The notes: generated by a model not told the origin, from the sequence alone. Counted from the stretch's first letter, positions 1 through 12,714 are shown. The stretch: DNA of 64,000 nt from Asterias amurensis (GCF_032118995.1 NC_092653.1:24695202-24759201), one strand, 5' to 3'. Numbers and translations are program-made.

Positions 1-157
1 GCGGAAACAAGGGTGGGTTTTCCCGTTATTTTCTCCCGACTCCGATGACCAATTGAGCCTAAATTTTCACAGGTTTGTTCTTTTATATATAAGTTGTGAT
101 ACACGAAGTGTGGGCCTTTGAACAATACTGCTTACCGAAAGTGTTCACTGGCTTTAA
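1..157. mobile_element. TTAA-flanked foldback element, family 2, cut by the window edge
   Basis: Reading inward from 157 on the minus strand gives TTAAAGCCAGTGAACACTTTCGG and a segment homologous to the elements at 38541 and 46494, including the block with CCCACACTTCGTGTATCACA. It ends at TTAA (154-157). Non-autonomous, no transposase. Confidence 0.75.
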
Positions 158-202
158 GTTCTCATGACCTACAGACTGGCTAATGCTCTCACATTTTTAC
201 AG

Positions 203-393
203 CTGCAGGTAATTTAGACTTCAATCCAGTCACCAAAGGGAAACCTTCAAACCCAGCACCATTGATATTCCTAATTAATTACTGTCATAAAAATACCTTC
301 CATCTAGAAGATAATTGCCTCAAGTATCTAGCAGGCATTTGTGAATTTGAAAGGGATTGTTATGCTACACTGGGAAGGAATGATTCAACGCAG
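203..393 (+). CDS. Putative internal exon a of an unrecognised plus-strand gene
   Basis: Acceptor CACATTTTTACAG precedes 203. The segment is open for 63 codons after two bases of a split codon and ends CAG before GTTTGG, a modest donor. It reads AGNLDFNPVTKGKPSNPAPL, then a stretch with five Cys including INYCHKNTFHLEDN and LAGICEFERDCY. The composition looks like globular protein, unlike the repeat-derived frames elsewhere. No family was recognised. It begins mid-codon, so upstream exons would lie left of the window. Confidence 0.45.
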
Positions 394-577
394 GTTTGGG
401 ATAGTAGTTTGTGGCTTGTGTTCTTGCTGTGTGGGGCTTGCCTTGGTGGATCGGTTCGATTTCACAAAGCCTTAAGAATTACATGTACCTTTAGATGATA
501 TGTCAGTATTGTCATAGTGGTGACATCACCCTTTGCTTTGCAATAATGGTTAATACACAAGACCACAGGGGTTGTTG

Positions 578-966
578 TTAGAGGCAGTGGACACTATTGG
601 TAATTACTCAAAATAATTATCAGAATAAAACCTCACTTGGTAAAGAGTAATGGGGAGAGGTTGATAGTATAAAACATTGTAAGAATTGACTCCCTCTGAA
701 GTGACGTAGTTTTCGAGAAAGAAGTAATTTTCCACGAATTTGATTTCGAGACCTCAAGTTTAGAATTTGAGGTCTCGAAATCGAGCATCTGAAAGCACTC
801 AACTTCGTGTGACAAGGGCGTTTTTTATTTCATTCATATCTCGCAACTTCGACGACCAATTGAGCTCAAATTTTCACAGGTTTGTTATTTTATGCATTAT
901 ATGTTTAGATACACCAAGTGAGAAGACTGGTCTTTGACAATAACCAATATTGTCCACTGTCTTTAA
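578..966. mobile_element. TTAA-flanked foldback element, family 1, copy 1
   Basis: The left end GGCAGTGGACACTATTGG and the right end CCAATATTGTCCACTGTC are inverted. The interior has a second palindrome around TTTGAGGTCTCGAAATC. There is no coding capacity. Family 1 is the commonest element in the window (nine or more copies). Its TTAA-like flanks and terminal inverted repeats suggest piggyBac-type mobilisation, which is an inference. Confidence 0.8.
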
Positions 967-2240
967 GAATGTTTACTGGACCAGAAATTGTTTCAAAATA
1001 CCAGACTATGTTTAAACAAAAATATTTGAACAAGTTCTATAAGAGAATAACAGTAGTTATCTCATTTGTGTTGTTGGTTATTTTGATACTCAATGGACAC
1101 ATACATGAGTTTGCAAGACTCAACGTTTGAGCATCATTTCTTCTGTAAAGATATTACACAAAAAGGAATCAGTTATTCAACTGAAAAACACCAAAAGGGG
1201 ATTGACCTATCCACCAGTCTTGAGTTTACTGGCCCAGGGCTAAAATCAATGGCCTATGGCTGGCCTGCCCTCTAGTGCAACATTCACTGGGCCAAGTTTA
1301 AAATTTAATACCTGGCCAGGGTGCTTCAATTTCATCTATTTTACTCATTGTAGGCCCACTTGCTTTTGCATCTCTCCTGCACCAAAAGTGTATTTTAGAC
1401 AGACATGGCGCATTGTTGTTGTAACTTGCTTTTAAGCATTTTTAATCTGTTTATCTTAAATCGTCCAGCACTGTTCTTACTTGCCTAACTTTTTAATAAT
1501 TGTCTTTGGTCGTTTTTAATTTTCTTAAGCATTTTTAATCGTTTTTTTCTTAAACTGGTTTTTCCTTAAATTGGTCTGTATATCTGCTTAATATTTTTAA
1601 CCTCTGTGAAGCGCCTCGGGACCCTTTGGGGTTATGGGCGCTATATAAAAGCTGTTATTATTATTATAAGTGGCCTTTATTATTATTTTCCACCTTAATT
1701 TATTTTCTTCTTTATAGTTGTATATTTGTCCAATCACTTTTTGTGTATTACCATCATATATAAAAAAGGGTTTTAAGTGTAATTTTTGCACAACTTTAAC
1801 TGGGGAACTGAACTTTAAAATGGGTGAGGTTTATTTTAATGGACAAAATCAGTCCAGACACAACCGATAATGTCATCCTGCCCGGAACTGATATACTTCC
1901 AACTGCAGACAGTCGACATGCTTGACACAAGTGGGCTTGAAAGATGAGCCTCAGACCATAATAGGAAATGCATTTAGATATTTTGTATCTGAAAATTTGT
2001 GAAAACAAAATCCTTGGACGTTCCTTTCAATGCTTTAGATCTCAAGGTCTTATCAATGACAGCTTCAGGCATGGTGTATACCGGAAGAAGGATGTAAGTT
2101 TAACCGGAAAGGGTGTACGCAATTAATGTGCACAAATTGTGTTTTATGAAAACTGAGCATCATAAACCTTTATAGAAAGGTTAAATTCTGCATGGGAATG
2201 GGGAAACTTATCTTTGGGGTATTTCTAGAAACAAACATGT
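967..2240. other. No gene seen; LINE-like 3' tail near 1600-1675
   Basis: AT-rich sequence without convincing exons. At 1605-1675 the text AGCGCC...GGGCGCTATATAAAAGC followed by (TTA)n is the tail shared by several CR1/L2-like insertions in this window. Confidence 0.5.
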
Positions 2241-2244
2241 AGCA

Positions 2245-2690
2245 TTATCAGGGTCTGGAATTTCATCTTTGAGAGGGCAAGGCAATTTTGCAAAGGGCAC
2301 TTCAGAACCTTCCAATGTTGGAAAATCTAAAGTCTATGGCAATTTATAATTAATGCCATTTGTTTTTGTTAGGAGCCATCTTATTCTGTTATTTCTTGCA
2401 TATTTCTGTAAAGGAAATGTGTGCCTGGAAGAGGGGCATAGACTAGAGAAATACACCCTTTACTATAAGTAAGACGTAGTGCCTTTGAAAGATGAAATAT
2501 AATACAGGCCTAAAACTTCACATAGGCAACAAAGGCGATTGCCTCCATGCCCAGTGGCCATTGCCTTGGTGCCCTTGAAATAATCCATTACAAAATTTAC
2601 AATTTTGCCATTGGGTGTTCTTGGTGTCCTTGCCCTTTCCAAAATAAAGTATACATGCCTGTAAATGATTTGAGGGAAAATAACACCCAA
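2245..2690. repeat. Interspersed repeat, 'fused GGGCAAGGC / CACCAAGGCA' family, copy 1
   Basis: Contains GAGAGGGCAAGGCAATTTTG, AAAGGGCACTTC and GATTGCCTCCATGCCCAGTGG, also found at 41985-42270, 51497-51835 and 51985-52120. No open frame is conserved between copies, so the short minus-strand frame here is not called. Non-autonomous element of unknown class. Confidence 0.6.
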
Positions 2691-2699
2691 ACTTATGCC

Positions 2700-5390
2700 A
2701 TATTTATAGATAGTTGATAGCTAACAAGAGGGTGCGTGCACGGAGACCATAAAGAAGTGACACACTGATAAGTCGAGTTCAGGGTTTAGCTCCCATTGTG
2801 CACTTCATTAACTGACCATAACTATTCATAACGCCAAGTAAGTCCATAGTGCAGTGTGATTACTACAGATTCCATTTGTACTGTGTCGTACAGATTCTAC
2901 AATGTACTGTGGGCTATTCAAGCTTTTGTAGCTTCCTGTTGTGTAAAACACAAATAGAGAAGGAAACGAAACAAGGTTGGAACCTCCATGGTTGAGAAAC
3001 AATAAATTACCAGAAAAGTGAGGATTTAACAATGGCCGATAATTAGAAGCAGGCCTTTGTGACAAGTAGTAGTAGACGGAAGTTCTTTCTGCTTAAACAG
3101 TTACTTTTTGATTGTAAACATTTTCTTCGATTAGTTTAGGCCTAACAGTTTGTTTTTTATATTTAAGGGGCTTGGGTTTTTTGTGCTCTTTGCACATGAT
3201 TCAATAAAGTAAAATATTATAAAACAAAACTGAGAGGTGAAAACTTGAGTGTCCATTTTCATCTTAAAATATCTGGTGAACTTGATGAGGGAATATTTTG
3301 ACCGTTTCATCTACCCAAAAAAAACTAGTTCAATTGAGGAAATCAGTCAAGTTTATGAACACACCAGAAGGAAGTTATAGACCAACAAATACAATTTTTA
3401 TATCCTGGACTTTCCCATCATTTCAAAACGTGATCAAGTTCCCTTTTTTCTGTACTTCCAAAGAAGTGGCATACCCCCTCCCCCAACATCTGATGTTTAT
3501 GCCCCCTCCCCCCCATTGTAATCTGGGCCGTTGAAAATGAAGTTCCATAAAAAATAAAAATCTTTAAAAAAATTTAACAATTTTGTATACAACCAACCTG
3601 CTCGATGGACAAGTATTTTTCTACTTTACACATATAGACAATGTAGGCCTACTTCTATAAACTTTAAGGCTCCCCACTCACGGGGTAGTGAGCCTTATAG
3701 TTTCTAGAACATGTCAAAGTATCTCAATGGCAGATTATATTACAAAGTAAAATATTATAGACGACCCATAAATGCTATAGCCTACCAGTCAAATGCAAAC
3801 TGCAGTTTGCCTGCCCAGCTGTGATGTGCCTACTACACAAAAAGAGGGCCTCCCCACCTCCCAAACAAAATTCACCGATGAGCAAAAGTTGATTATATAT
3901 TTTGTTGCAATTCTAATTTCGCTTAGTGTTGATACATTGAAAAAGTGGTTGCTTTGTGGATTAAATCGTACCAACATTTTGCCTCATATTTATCGCGGTG
4001 AAGTTCTAATCCCACAGCCAAGAGAACTCAACTTCACACAAACAAAATGAATTTCTAGGCCTATTGATGATTGTCGCACGCTATTTAGATGCCGTTAGTT
4101 GTGCCCTTTCATGAACCAGCGCTACACCGTGTGACCTTGACGGGCCAAATGTGTTGAAACCACGGCAGGGTCTAGCCCAACGAACGCACCCACACTCTGT
4201 CTGGCCCCCTAACTATTGCCCTACGATCACGAACGATCTACACCAAAAATTAAATAAATTTCAATTCAACTCTAATCTAACAAACAGGCTGAAAATATTA
4301 TACTCACAGAGTCTTCAGCCCAGAGTCACATCATCGATCGGAGTCATGGAATGTTTCAAAGAAGGATCCAACAAGAGTAAATGAGGAGAAACACCAAGAA
4401 CTTGCTGCACGCGATCACACACCTAATCAACCGCGGACGATGTAAACATTACAGATTTTTTGCGATCACATAGTTCCGCGCGTAATTATTTGGCGGGGGG
4501 GGGGGGGGGCAGAGTCATAATAGCTCTATGGGCAGAGTCTATCTGGAAACATTGAGGGCGCACTTGTCAAATAGTGGACCCTTTTTTAGTCCGCAATTAA
4601 AATGAGGCCCTTTTCGAAACCACGGCTTCGGCTCAAGATTCGGCTCAGGTTATAGCTTGGCCCCGCGGCTGTTTTGAAATTTCTTGCAAATGATATAGGT
4701 ACGTGCTCAGGGCTTCAGACGGAGCCTGAAGTCGAATCCAAAGCTAAAGCGGTGGATTCGAAAAGGGCCGTAGTTTCTAAATTTGATACAAAAACACTAC
4801 ATATCTAAATCAGGGCAATACAATATACAAAAACAGATTTTGGTAATAGTTTTACAACTTTTTACACTGCTTCATCTATCTGTCTGAGGAATACAGGTTT
4901 TTTTTTACCAAAATAGGTGAAAATATTATAATTAATTACATTATCCTGCCCTCTTTTGGTCGAAAAGGCCAATCTTCGTTATAGACTGGTTCCAAGATAT
5001 ACAGCTCCTCTCCTAATACATATATGAGTCTGGTTTTCTGACAAGTTTGAAAACCACGCGGGCGGCAAAGAATGAGTTCACCTCCGAAATTTCCTCAGAA
5101 AGCTTCGCCAAAACATGTCAAAGATTAGTGTTGGGGTAAGTAACTTTCACTTTTTATAAAAAGTAGATACTGTAGATAGGTTTTATACAATTAGAAGCAA
5201 AATGGAGCATATTGGACAAAATAAAACAACACAAGGGAGTAGGCTTCCACTGCCTAAAGAAAAGTTTCGCGACCTACAAAATGGCGACCGAACTTCCTGA
5301 TGCACAATAAATAATGACAAACAGCCGCCGGTAGGCTACATGTATTAATTACACTATGTTGTGGTTATTAAATTCATCATTTGAAGTGTC
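2700..5390. other. No gene seen; low-complexity and a G run
   Basis: AT-rich DNA with a run of about 17 G at 4494-4510. Short frames in this interval lack splice signals and codon character. Confidence 0.45.
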
Positions 5391-5617
5391 TATTTGGGAT
5401 TGGGAAAACTTCCGTATCCTGCAACCCGTGACTTTTTTTACTTGAAATTTCTCGTTTAGGTATTTATAATTCATAAAGAATGGAAAAGTGGTGGCAGGAT
5501 GCAAAACTTTTCTGCACAAGTTAAAAGTGTACCCTACATCGTAGGCTTAAATTGAAATTTGAAATTGGGCAAAACAGAGTGTTTTTATAATTTAAAAGTC
5601 TAAACATTTTAAGGATA

Positions 5618-5740
5618 ACTTTCCGTATGGCGCCACCACTTTTCCACTCATTTTTACAGAAAAGGATATCTCATTGAGGTAAATTAGATACTATATTATT
5701 TCATATCGAATGAAAAAGTGGCGGCGTATACGGAAACTTC
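5618..5740. mobile_element. Short foldback element with GGCGCCACCACTTTT arms
   Basis: The left arm AACTTTCCGTATGGCGCCAC is complemented on the right by GTGGCGGCGTATACGGAAAC. The same family occurs at 62185-62335, and a related half near 5400-5510. No coding capacity. Confidence 0.7.
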
Positions 5741-7140
5741 CCATTTTGATGTGAAGTAGACTTCATGGGAAAAATAGTGTATTGGGAAAATTTGTATGGA
5801 CTGCCTTGTCAGCTTGTCTCTCAGTTTTTTTAAAATAAAACTGCTTCTTAATTTACAAAAAAATATCTTCTCTGCTTGTAATTCTTTTACCTTATAACAT
5901 GTGTGTATCCCGTTGTTGTTGTTTGTCCTTTCGATGGATTGCGGGTAATGAAGCTGCTACTAAATTCTGATGTTTTTAGATTGTTAATTAACCAATACAA
6001 TTTTGAGACCTTGATACTAAAGAACTTTACTTGTATTCAAATAAAAAATACTCAGACAAAAATAGTTTCCCCTTGTTTATTTTGATCAGTCTTATCCTGT
6101 GTGTCTAGTCCTTGTATAAATTTGCAAAATGTTCCCCAGCCCCTTTACTCGTATCCAAAAATGTTATGTGATGTAATAAGTTGTTTGAGATCTTTATTAT
6201 TTTGTTTATTATCTGTATATAAGCTTTTTTTCACAACTAAAGGTAATTCAATCTCTTCATATTTTCAGATAAAATTTTCCCCCACCCTTGGATTTAAATT
6301 CATTCTTGAATTTCAAGTCTGATATTAAAAGCTGGTGCATAAATTTTATATAGATTAAGTGTCTTGACATGGACACAGTTAAGTGTCTTGAACCAGGTTT
6401 CAAACCTGAACACTTTGATGAGGCCATGTGTCTGTTGGTGTGGTAGACCGCTCTGGGACCACAATTAATTGTGTTGTTGATGACTGTTGAATACTAATTT
6501 ATAAATAAATAAATTACGAGAGATAATTAAAATCTGTTGATGTGGTAGACCGCTCTGCGCCACAACTGATTAAGTTGTTGATGACTGTTGAATACTAATT
6601 TATAAATAAATAAATTACGACAGATAATCAAAATGTGTTAACAGACAGTTGACTACCCAAAGTGTTTTTTCTGTTTGACTGTACCTTAAAATGTTATTTT
6701 AAATAATTAATTTCTCACACATTATGCAAAGTACAATCTCTCTCTCGGGCAGCATTAGATTGCATCAACTTTTAATTGGTGTCCTCAAATACTGAAGAAG
6801 AAAAGATTACAAAATAAGGATACTGTCAATTTAGGGATTGATAGCTCAGACAACCTCCAAGTCCAAAGATCTTGGTTCAAATCACACTCTAGTAAACTCA
6901 AAATTCATTGATATGTACTGGCACTAAGTCAATTTCACTTGTTTTGCTTACTTGATTGTTTATAACTGTGAAATATTGTTTGTTTTACTCACCGATATAG
7001 GACTTTTAATTTTAATTCAATTTATTTTTTTCTTCAAATTGTATAATAAGAACATTAAACATAAATTGTGAATCTTGAGGATCAAAACATTTTTGTTATT
7101 GTTTATCTGTGATTTGTCATCTCTTGTGTCATCATGTAAT
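5741..7140. other. No gene seen; tandem duplicate near 6425-6630
   Basis: Two imperfect copies of a roughly 110-bp segment begin with TGTGGTAGACCGCTCTG at about 6439 and 6540. The rest is AT-rich with no exon candidates. Confidence 0.45.
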
Positions 7141-7179
7141 AAATCTCTTATGAGCTGTGTTGGTTCCAAGAAGAAACAG

Positions 7180-8010
7180 TTACTGGTTGACCACTGCCTG
7201 CTGACCACTGCCTGCTGACCATCTGATGACCACTGGGTTGACAACTTTCTGGTAACCACTGCGCTGACCACTGCCTGCTGACCACTGCCCGACCACTGGT
7301 TGGCCACTGCCTGCATGCTGACCCAACTGCCTGACCACTGGTTGACATCTGCCTGCTGACCACTTGGTGGACCACTGATTGACCACTGGTTGACATCTGC
7401 CTGCTGACCACTTGGTGGACCACTGCCAGACCACTGGTTGACATCTGCCTGCTGACCACTGGTTGGCCACTGCCTGACCACTGGTTGACATCTGCCTGCT
7501 GACCACTTGGTGGACCACTGCCTGACCACTGGTTGACATCTGCCTGCTGACCACTTGGTGGACCACTGCCTGACCACTGGTTGACATCTGCCTGCTAACC
7601 ACTTGGTGGACCACTGCCTGACCACTGGTTGACATCTGCCTGCTGACCACTGGTTGGCCACTGCCTGACCACTGGTTGACATCTGCCTGCTGACCACTTG
7701 GTGGACCACTGCCTGACCACTGGTTGACATCTGCCTGCTGACCACTTGGTGGACCACTGCCTGACCACTGGTTGACATCTGCCTGCTGACCACTTGGTGG
7801 ACCACTGGTTGACAACTGCTGACCACTTGCTGGACCACTGGTTGACCACTGCCTGCTGACCACTACCTGACCACTGGCTGTTGACCTGCCTTACCACTCA
7901 GCTAATGACCACTGCTGACCACTTTTTGGCCACTGCCTGCTGACCACTGCCTAAGAACTGTCATCCACTGCCTGCACTGACCACTAGTTAACCACTAGTT
8001 AACCACTAGT
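7180..8010. repeat. 48-bp minisatellite
   Basis: The unit is built from GACCACTGGTTGACATCTGC and CTGCTGACCACTTGGTGGAC, about 48 bp long, with shorter degenerate units at both edges. Because 48 is a multiple of three the minus strand stays open for 273 codons (VSRQMSTSGQAVVHQV repeats). There is no start context, homology or splice structure, so it is called as repeat only. Confidence 0.9.
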
Positions 8011-8555
8011 TGACCGTCCTGTCAAGACTGGCCAACATTCAGTCAATCAACCAACCTTTCAGTATATACATGGAGAGAGGTTGATCGAGATGCACAAATG
8101 AATCTTCCCTTATCAGTATCGGTCTATATTGATGTACATGTATGTAAATACTGTTTTGGAGGTGGCTGATGCGATGACCGCTTTTATACATCAGTGCTGA
8201 TTTGATGGACAATAAATTGCACATAATGTTACAATAAAATGCATGACATAATAAATAAATTCTGATATATGAGAGAATTGTCACCTTTTAATTGTCTTTT
8301 ATTACAATTATGTTGTTGTGCTGTCTTGTGTTAAGTTGTATACATGTTGTTTTGTTATATATATGTTTTCTCAGGTATCCTCTCTTGTTTACAGTTCATT
8401 CTTTGGCCAACTTTCACCGTGTATAAAGTTAAATCAAGGTTGTGTTTTTATTCCAATAATCGATTGTTTAAATAAATGTACAGCCATGTTTTCAATAAAG
8501 CCCTGTTTTCATTCACTTTTTACTGATTATTTGTCTAGCATCTACTCACTTATTT

Positions 8556-8960
8556 ATTTGTTTGTTTGTTTGTTTGTTTGTTTGTTTGTTTGTTTGTTTT
8601 GTTTGTTTGTTTGTTTGTTTGTTTGTTTGTTTGTTTGTTTGTTTGTTTGTTTGTTTGTTTGTTTGTTTGTTTGTTTGTTTGTTTGTTTGTTTGTTTGTTT
8701 GTTTGTTTGTTTGTTTGTTTGTTTGTTTGTTTGTTTGTTTGTTTGTTTGTTTGTTTGTTTGTTTGTTTGTTTGTTTGTTTGTTTGTTTGTTTGTTTGTTT
8801 GTTTGTTTGTTTGTTTGTTTGTTTGTTTGTTTGTTTGTTTGTTTGTTTGTTTGTTTGTTTGTTTGTTTGTTTGTTTGTTTGTTTGTTTGTTTGTTTGTTT
8901 GTTTGTTTGTTTGTTTGTTTGTTTGTTTGTTTGTTTGTTTGTTTGTTTGTTTGTTTGTTT
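8556..8960. repeat. (TTTG)n microsatellite, about 405 bp
   Basis: About 100 tandem TTTG units with one extra T at about 8600. All three forward frames read Phe-Val-Cys-Leu repeats, an artefact. Confidence 0.97.
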
Positions 8961-9386
8961 TCTATTGCTTACTTCCTTTGCTTTTGTCTGGTTTACTTTT
9001 CATTCACCATCAAGCATTTGCTCATTTGTAACTGTGTTTTGTTTTTAAAGGGATATCTTCAAGTTTCCACTAAAGGGAAAGGGAAATGTTAATTTTGAAT
9101 GAAGGCAATGGACTATTGTTTGACATCAGAAAGATTTCATGAACATGAAATGTGAGAAGGTCTTAAGACAGGGTTGTTATCGTCACCAAACCTAACCCTT
9201 TGGAAAACAATTTTACCCTACAGAGACTGTGACTCTCTTCTAATGAGTCACAAAGTTCATAAACAAATCACACCAACCAAAGAAATATAACAGATAATAT
9301 CTAAGTATTATACACAATACTGAATCAACATTTTGTGTTTTTGTCATTTTTTGAGAAATGTAGTAAAGTTGTTCATCTGACACCAG

Positions 9387-9442
9387 GGCGATGGAATGCA
9401 AAAGATTTCTGCAGCTAATAAGTGTGGCACGGATATTGTATG
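9387..9442 (+). CDS. Putative internal exon b of the same plus-strand gene
   Basis: Acceptor CTGACACCAG precedes 9387 and a consensus donor GTAAGT follows 9442. In phase 0, matching the end of exon a, it reads GDGMQKISAANKCGTDIV plus TG. A different frame begins with ATG (MECKRFLQLISVARILY), so it could alternatively be a first coding exon. The pyrimidine tract is weak. Confidence 0.4.
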
Positions 9443-9609
9443 GTAAGTTAACCAGAATGTTTTATCACATGTTCTTTTCATGATAATAACATTAGTCATA
9501 GTTTATTCAGGAAACATGTTCCTTCAAGTGCTAAGGGTTCTTAGATCAGCTGCTTTATTTTACAAGGAGCTTTTACCTCTTCTTGTCAGTTATTTATGCA
9601 GTGAAAGAT

Positions 9610-10003
9610 GGGCAATTCCACGGTAACGGAATGACGTTTTGACTCATTAAACAACATTTAAATTGTGCATATCTTAAACAGTTTAATTAGTTTCATCAAG
9701 CAAATGTCACAGTTTCTTTTATTAATGACTGCCTTCAAAATGGCCTCCTCTTTTTGGCTGAAAAACTTTTAGTTTATAAAATAATGAATATTAATGGTGT
9801 CCTTCCGTTACCGACCTTATTAATATTCATATTTTATAAACTAAAAGTTTTTCAGCCAAAAAGAGGAGGCCATTTTGAAGGCAGTCATTAATAAAAGAAA
9901 CTGTGACATTTGCTTGATGAAACTAATTAAACTGTTAAAGATATGCACGATTTAAATGTTGTTTAATGAGTCAAAACGTCCTTCCGTTACCGTGGAATTG
10001 CCC
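9610..10003. mobile_element. Near-perfect foldback element (MITE-like), 394 bp
   Basis: Arms 9610-9795 and 9819-10003 are inverted copies about 185 bp long with very few differences; the 23-bp centre is 9796-9818. The termini are GGGCAATTCCACGGTAACGG and its complement. A likely 4-bp target duplication, AGAT, flanks both ends. No frame. A terminal fragment of the family is visible at 56716-56745. Confidence 0.9.
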
Positions 10004-10299
10004 AGATGCTTCAAATCTAAATAATGTCAGCAACAAAACTACCTTTTTTTATTGGATTCAATCCCCTATAACTTGCTTTAATTACATCCCTTCTCCATTA
10101 AAAATTTGTAAAATCTTGCATCTGATGAAAAACGTGTTGCTATGAAAGCCCACATGCAGTTTTTTACACAAATAGTTAGTCTTTAAATGCTACCACTACG
10201 TTCCTTGTTTTATCTATCAGACTAACATGGCTCTGTTTTATTAGCAACAAAACTGACATTTTCAAACTAATTTGTGGGTTTATGATTAATGATATTTAG

Positions 10300-10490
10300 G
10301 AGACAGGAAAACACTTTCAACATCTTGATTGGATAAAGAGAACCTGGCAGAGAGCTTCACAGGAACTGGCAGACTAGAGGCAACTTGACAAACAAGTTTT
10401 ACAGGAACTCACAGGACAACCTGGCAAGGGAGTTTTGGAGGAACGCTCAGTCGTAAATCCTGGAGTACATCAATCCTGAATCACCCAGGT
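10300..10490 (+). repeat. Degenerate short tandem segment
   Basis: Loosely repeated blocks of ACCTGGCA and ACAGGAAC type sequence. One frame reads NWQTRGNLTNKFYRNSQDNL before a stop; the sequence ends in CAGGTGAGC, a donor-like site. It could hold an exon of the plus-strand gene but fits no phase cleanly. Confidence 0.3.
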
Positions 10491-10528
10491 GAGCTTATAT
10501 TAAAGTTTTACTCAAATACAATAAGCAT

Positions 10529-10918
10529 TTAAAGGCACTGGACACTATTGGTAGTTACCCAAAATAATTGTTAGCATAAAAACTTGGTAACAAGCAATGT
10601 AGAGCTGTTGAAGTATAAAACATTGTGAGAAACGGCTCACTCTGAAGGAACATTGTTTTTGAGAAAGAAGTAATTTCCCACTAAAATATTTGAATTTGAT
10701 TTTGAGAACTTTAGAATTAGATTTTGAGGTCTCAAAATCAAGCATCTGAAAGCACACAACTTCGTGTGACAAGGGTGTTTTTTATTCCATTATTATCTCG
10801 CAACTTCGACGACCAATTGAGTTAAAATTTTCACAGGTTTGTTATTTTATGCATATGTTGAGATACACAAAGCGAGAAGACGTCTTTGACAATTACCAAT
10901 AGTGTCCAGTGTCTTTAA
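10529..10918. mobile_element. TTAA-flanked foldback element, family 1, copy 2
   Basis: Ends TTTAAAGGCACTGGACACTA and ATAGTGTCCAGTGTCTTTAA, with the internal palindrome TTTTGAGGTCTCAAAATC. No coding capacity. Confidence 0.85.
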
Positions 10919-11689
10919 AGGTAAAGTTCCAGTAGATATTTTCATGATCAGAGCAGCATCAGGAAGGGATCGACACTCATCAATCAGAAAGATTGTTTTC
11001 TCAAAATCAAAATAACAATAAAAATAATGTGCTGGTATCCATCTTTTAAAGCTTGTTGTGCAGCGACGCGTCAATTTGAGGGAAATGTTTATGCATTCCT
11101 CACTTTGACCGAGTCTTAAAGGAAGTTTTGAACAAAGTTATTAGAAAGTTCATGATCTGGTAAACTGTTCCACAACGAAGGGGCAGCAGAAGTAAACAAT
11201 CTTTCACCTGATGATGTTTTGGTCCGGGACTTCCTTATAATATAAGATGCTTATTCTTTGATCCGATAGACTAACTGTAGTTTACAGTCCTTCTGAGAGA
11301 TGGTGGTAAACAGTCTTTTGATGAGCAAAAGACAAGGATCTTGAAGACGATTATGTCTTGAAATCAGTTACATCTGAGATTGTCTTGAAATCGCAACATA
11401 AGTTTTCATCTGCTTTTATTTAATTCATGGCCCTTATCAGTCGCAACCACGTTATTTGGAAATTGATCATATTCATGTTATTATTTTTCTTGGTAACTTG
11501 TCTCAGACAGCTTTAAGGAAACCGCAGTCTGCTTTCACTTCTTGTGTGGTGCGGGCAAGTAGGCAAATAGTCTGCAAGATGTAAAATTGCTCTGTGCTGC
11601 ACAGGTCCTAATGTGCTGGATGCCATGTAGTACTATGTGTTAGTCCACTGTGGATGCTCTAAATGTGCATCATGATGAGCTGACTACGA

Positions 11690-12125
11690 CTCTCTCATGC
11701 ACTCACTTGACATCTATATGGTTCATCTTTCAATTCTAAACTTCACTGGTTACCCATCAAGAAGAGCTATCTTTCAAACTTCTCCTCATGGTTTACAAGT
11801 GCTTGCCTGGTCTTTCTCCTCCTGACTTATCTAATGTACTCACTTTGTATCAACCACCAGTCAGAGTGAGACTTTGATCCTCGGATGATAAACGTCTTCT
11901 GTCTATTCCTACTGCTTCAAAATCTCTCGGGACAGATCTGTTTCTATAGCTGGTCCCAAACTGTATAGCTAACCCCATCAATATCAGGGCTACTATCGCC
12001 ATTTTCAGGAAACGTCTTAAAACATTTTTGTTCTCGTAACCCCCATCTTTGTATTGTGTTTCTAATCTTACTCTGTTCAGCACGTTGATCTTTTTGTAAA
12101 GTCATTATTATTATTTTTATTGTCT
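11690..12125 (+). pseudogene. Decayed CR1/L2-like LINE, 3' end of the reverse transcriptase ORF
   Basis: Frame-broken translation recalls the C-terminal region of these retrotransposons: LHWLPIKK, MVYKCLPGLSPPDLSNVLTL, then SSDDKRLLSIP and IFRKRLKTFLF before a TTATTATTATT tail. The pieces lie in different frames, so it is a dead 5'-truncated insertion. The class is inferred from the LHWLP / YKCL / FRKxLKTxLF pattern. Confidence 0.7.
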
Positions 12126-12176
12126 TCTACAGCAATGTTCATTCTGACTTGATGATGGCCCTCTTCAGCCAAAAGA

Positions 12177-12656
12177 TTTGACAAGCCATAGGATCATCTC
12201 AATGGAAGAAGGCTGTGGAGGAAAACTAATTCAGCATTTGCATCTTGGAGTAAAGATTTGACAAGCCATAGGATCAACTCAATGGAAGAAGGCTGTGGAG
12301 GAAAACTAATTCAGCATTTGCATCTTGGAGTAAAGATTTGACAAGCCATAGGATCATCTCAATGGAAGAAGGCTGTGGAGGAAAACTAATTCAGCATTTG
12401 CATCTTGGAGTAAAGATTTGACAAGTCATAGGATCAACTCAATGGAAGAAGGCTGTGGAGGAAAACTAATTCAGCATTTGCATCTTGGAGTAAAGATTTG
12501 ACAAGCCATAGGATCAACTCAATGGAAGAAGGCTGTGGAGGAAAACTAATTCAGCATTTGCATCTTGGAGTAAAGATTTGACAAGTCATAGGATCAACTC
12601 AATGGAAGAAGGCTGTGGAGGAAAACTAGTTCAGCATTTGCATCTTGGAGTAAAGA
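12177..12656. repeat. 80-bp tandem repeat, six near-identical copies
   Basis: ACAAGCCATAGGATCA recurs at 12181, 12261, 12341, 12421, 12501 and 12581, an exact 80-bp period. Copies differ only at a few sites (CC/TC in ACAAG(C/T)CAT, ATC/AAC, AAT/AGT), so expansion is recent. The period is not a multiple of three and no frame runs through. Confidence 0.95.
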
Positions 12657-12714
12657 GATTGGTTCTTTATAAAGGTGATTATCTTTCCTCTTTATCATTG
12701 TTTATTGAAAATAA

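Noticed and set aside
7017..7863. 273- and 227-codon minus-strand frames with VSRQMSTSGQAVVHQV repeats
   Set aside because: Produced by a 48-bp minisatellite; the non-repeat flanks are AT-rich with no coding character.
8318..9092. 237-codon frame of Phe-Val-Cys-Leu repeats
   Set aside because: Translation of a (TTTG)n microsatellite, open in all three forward frames.
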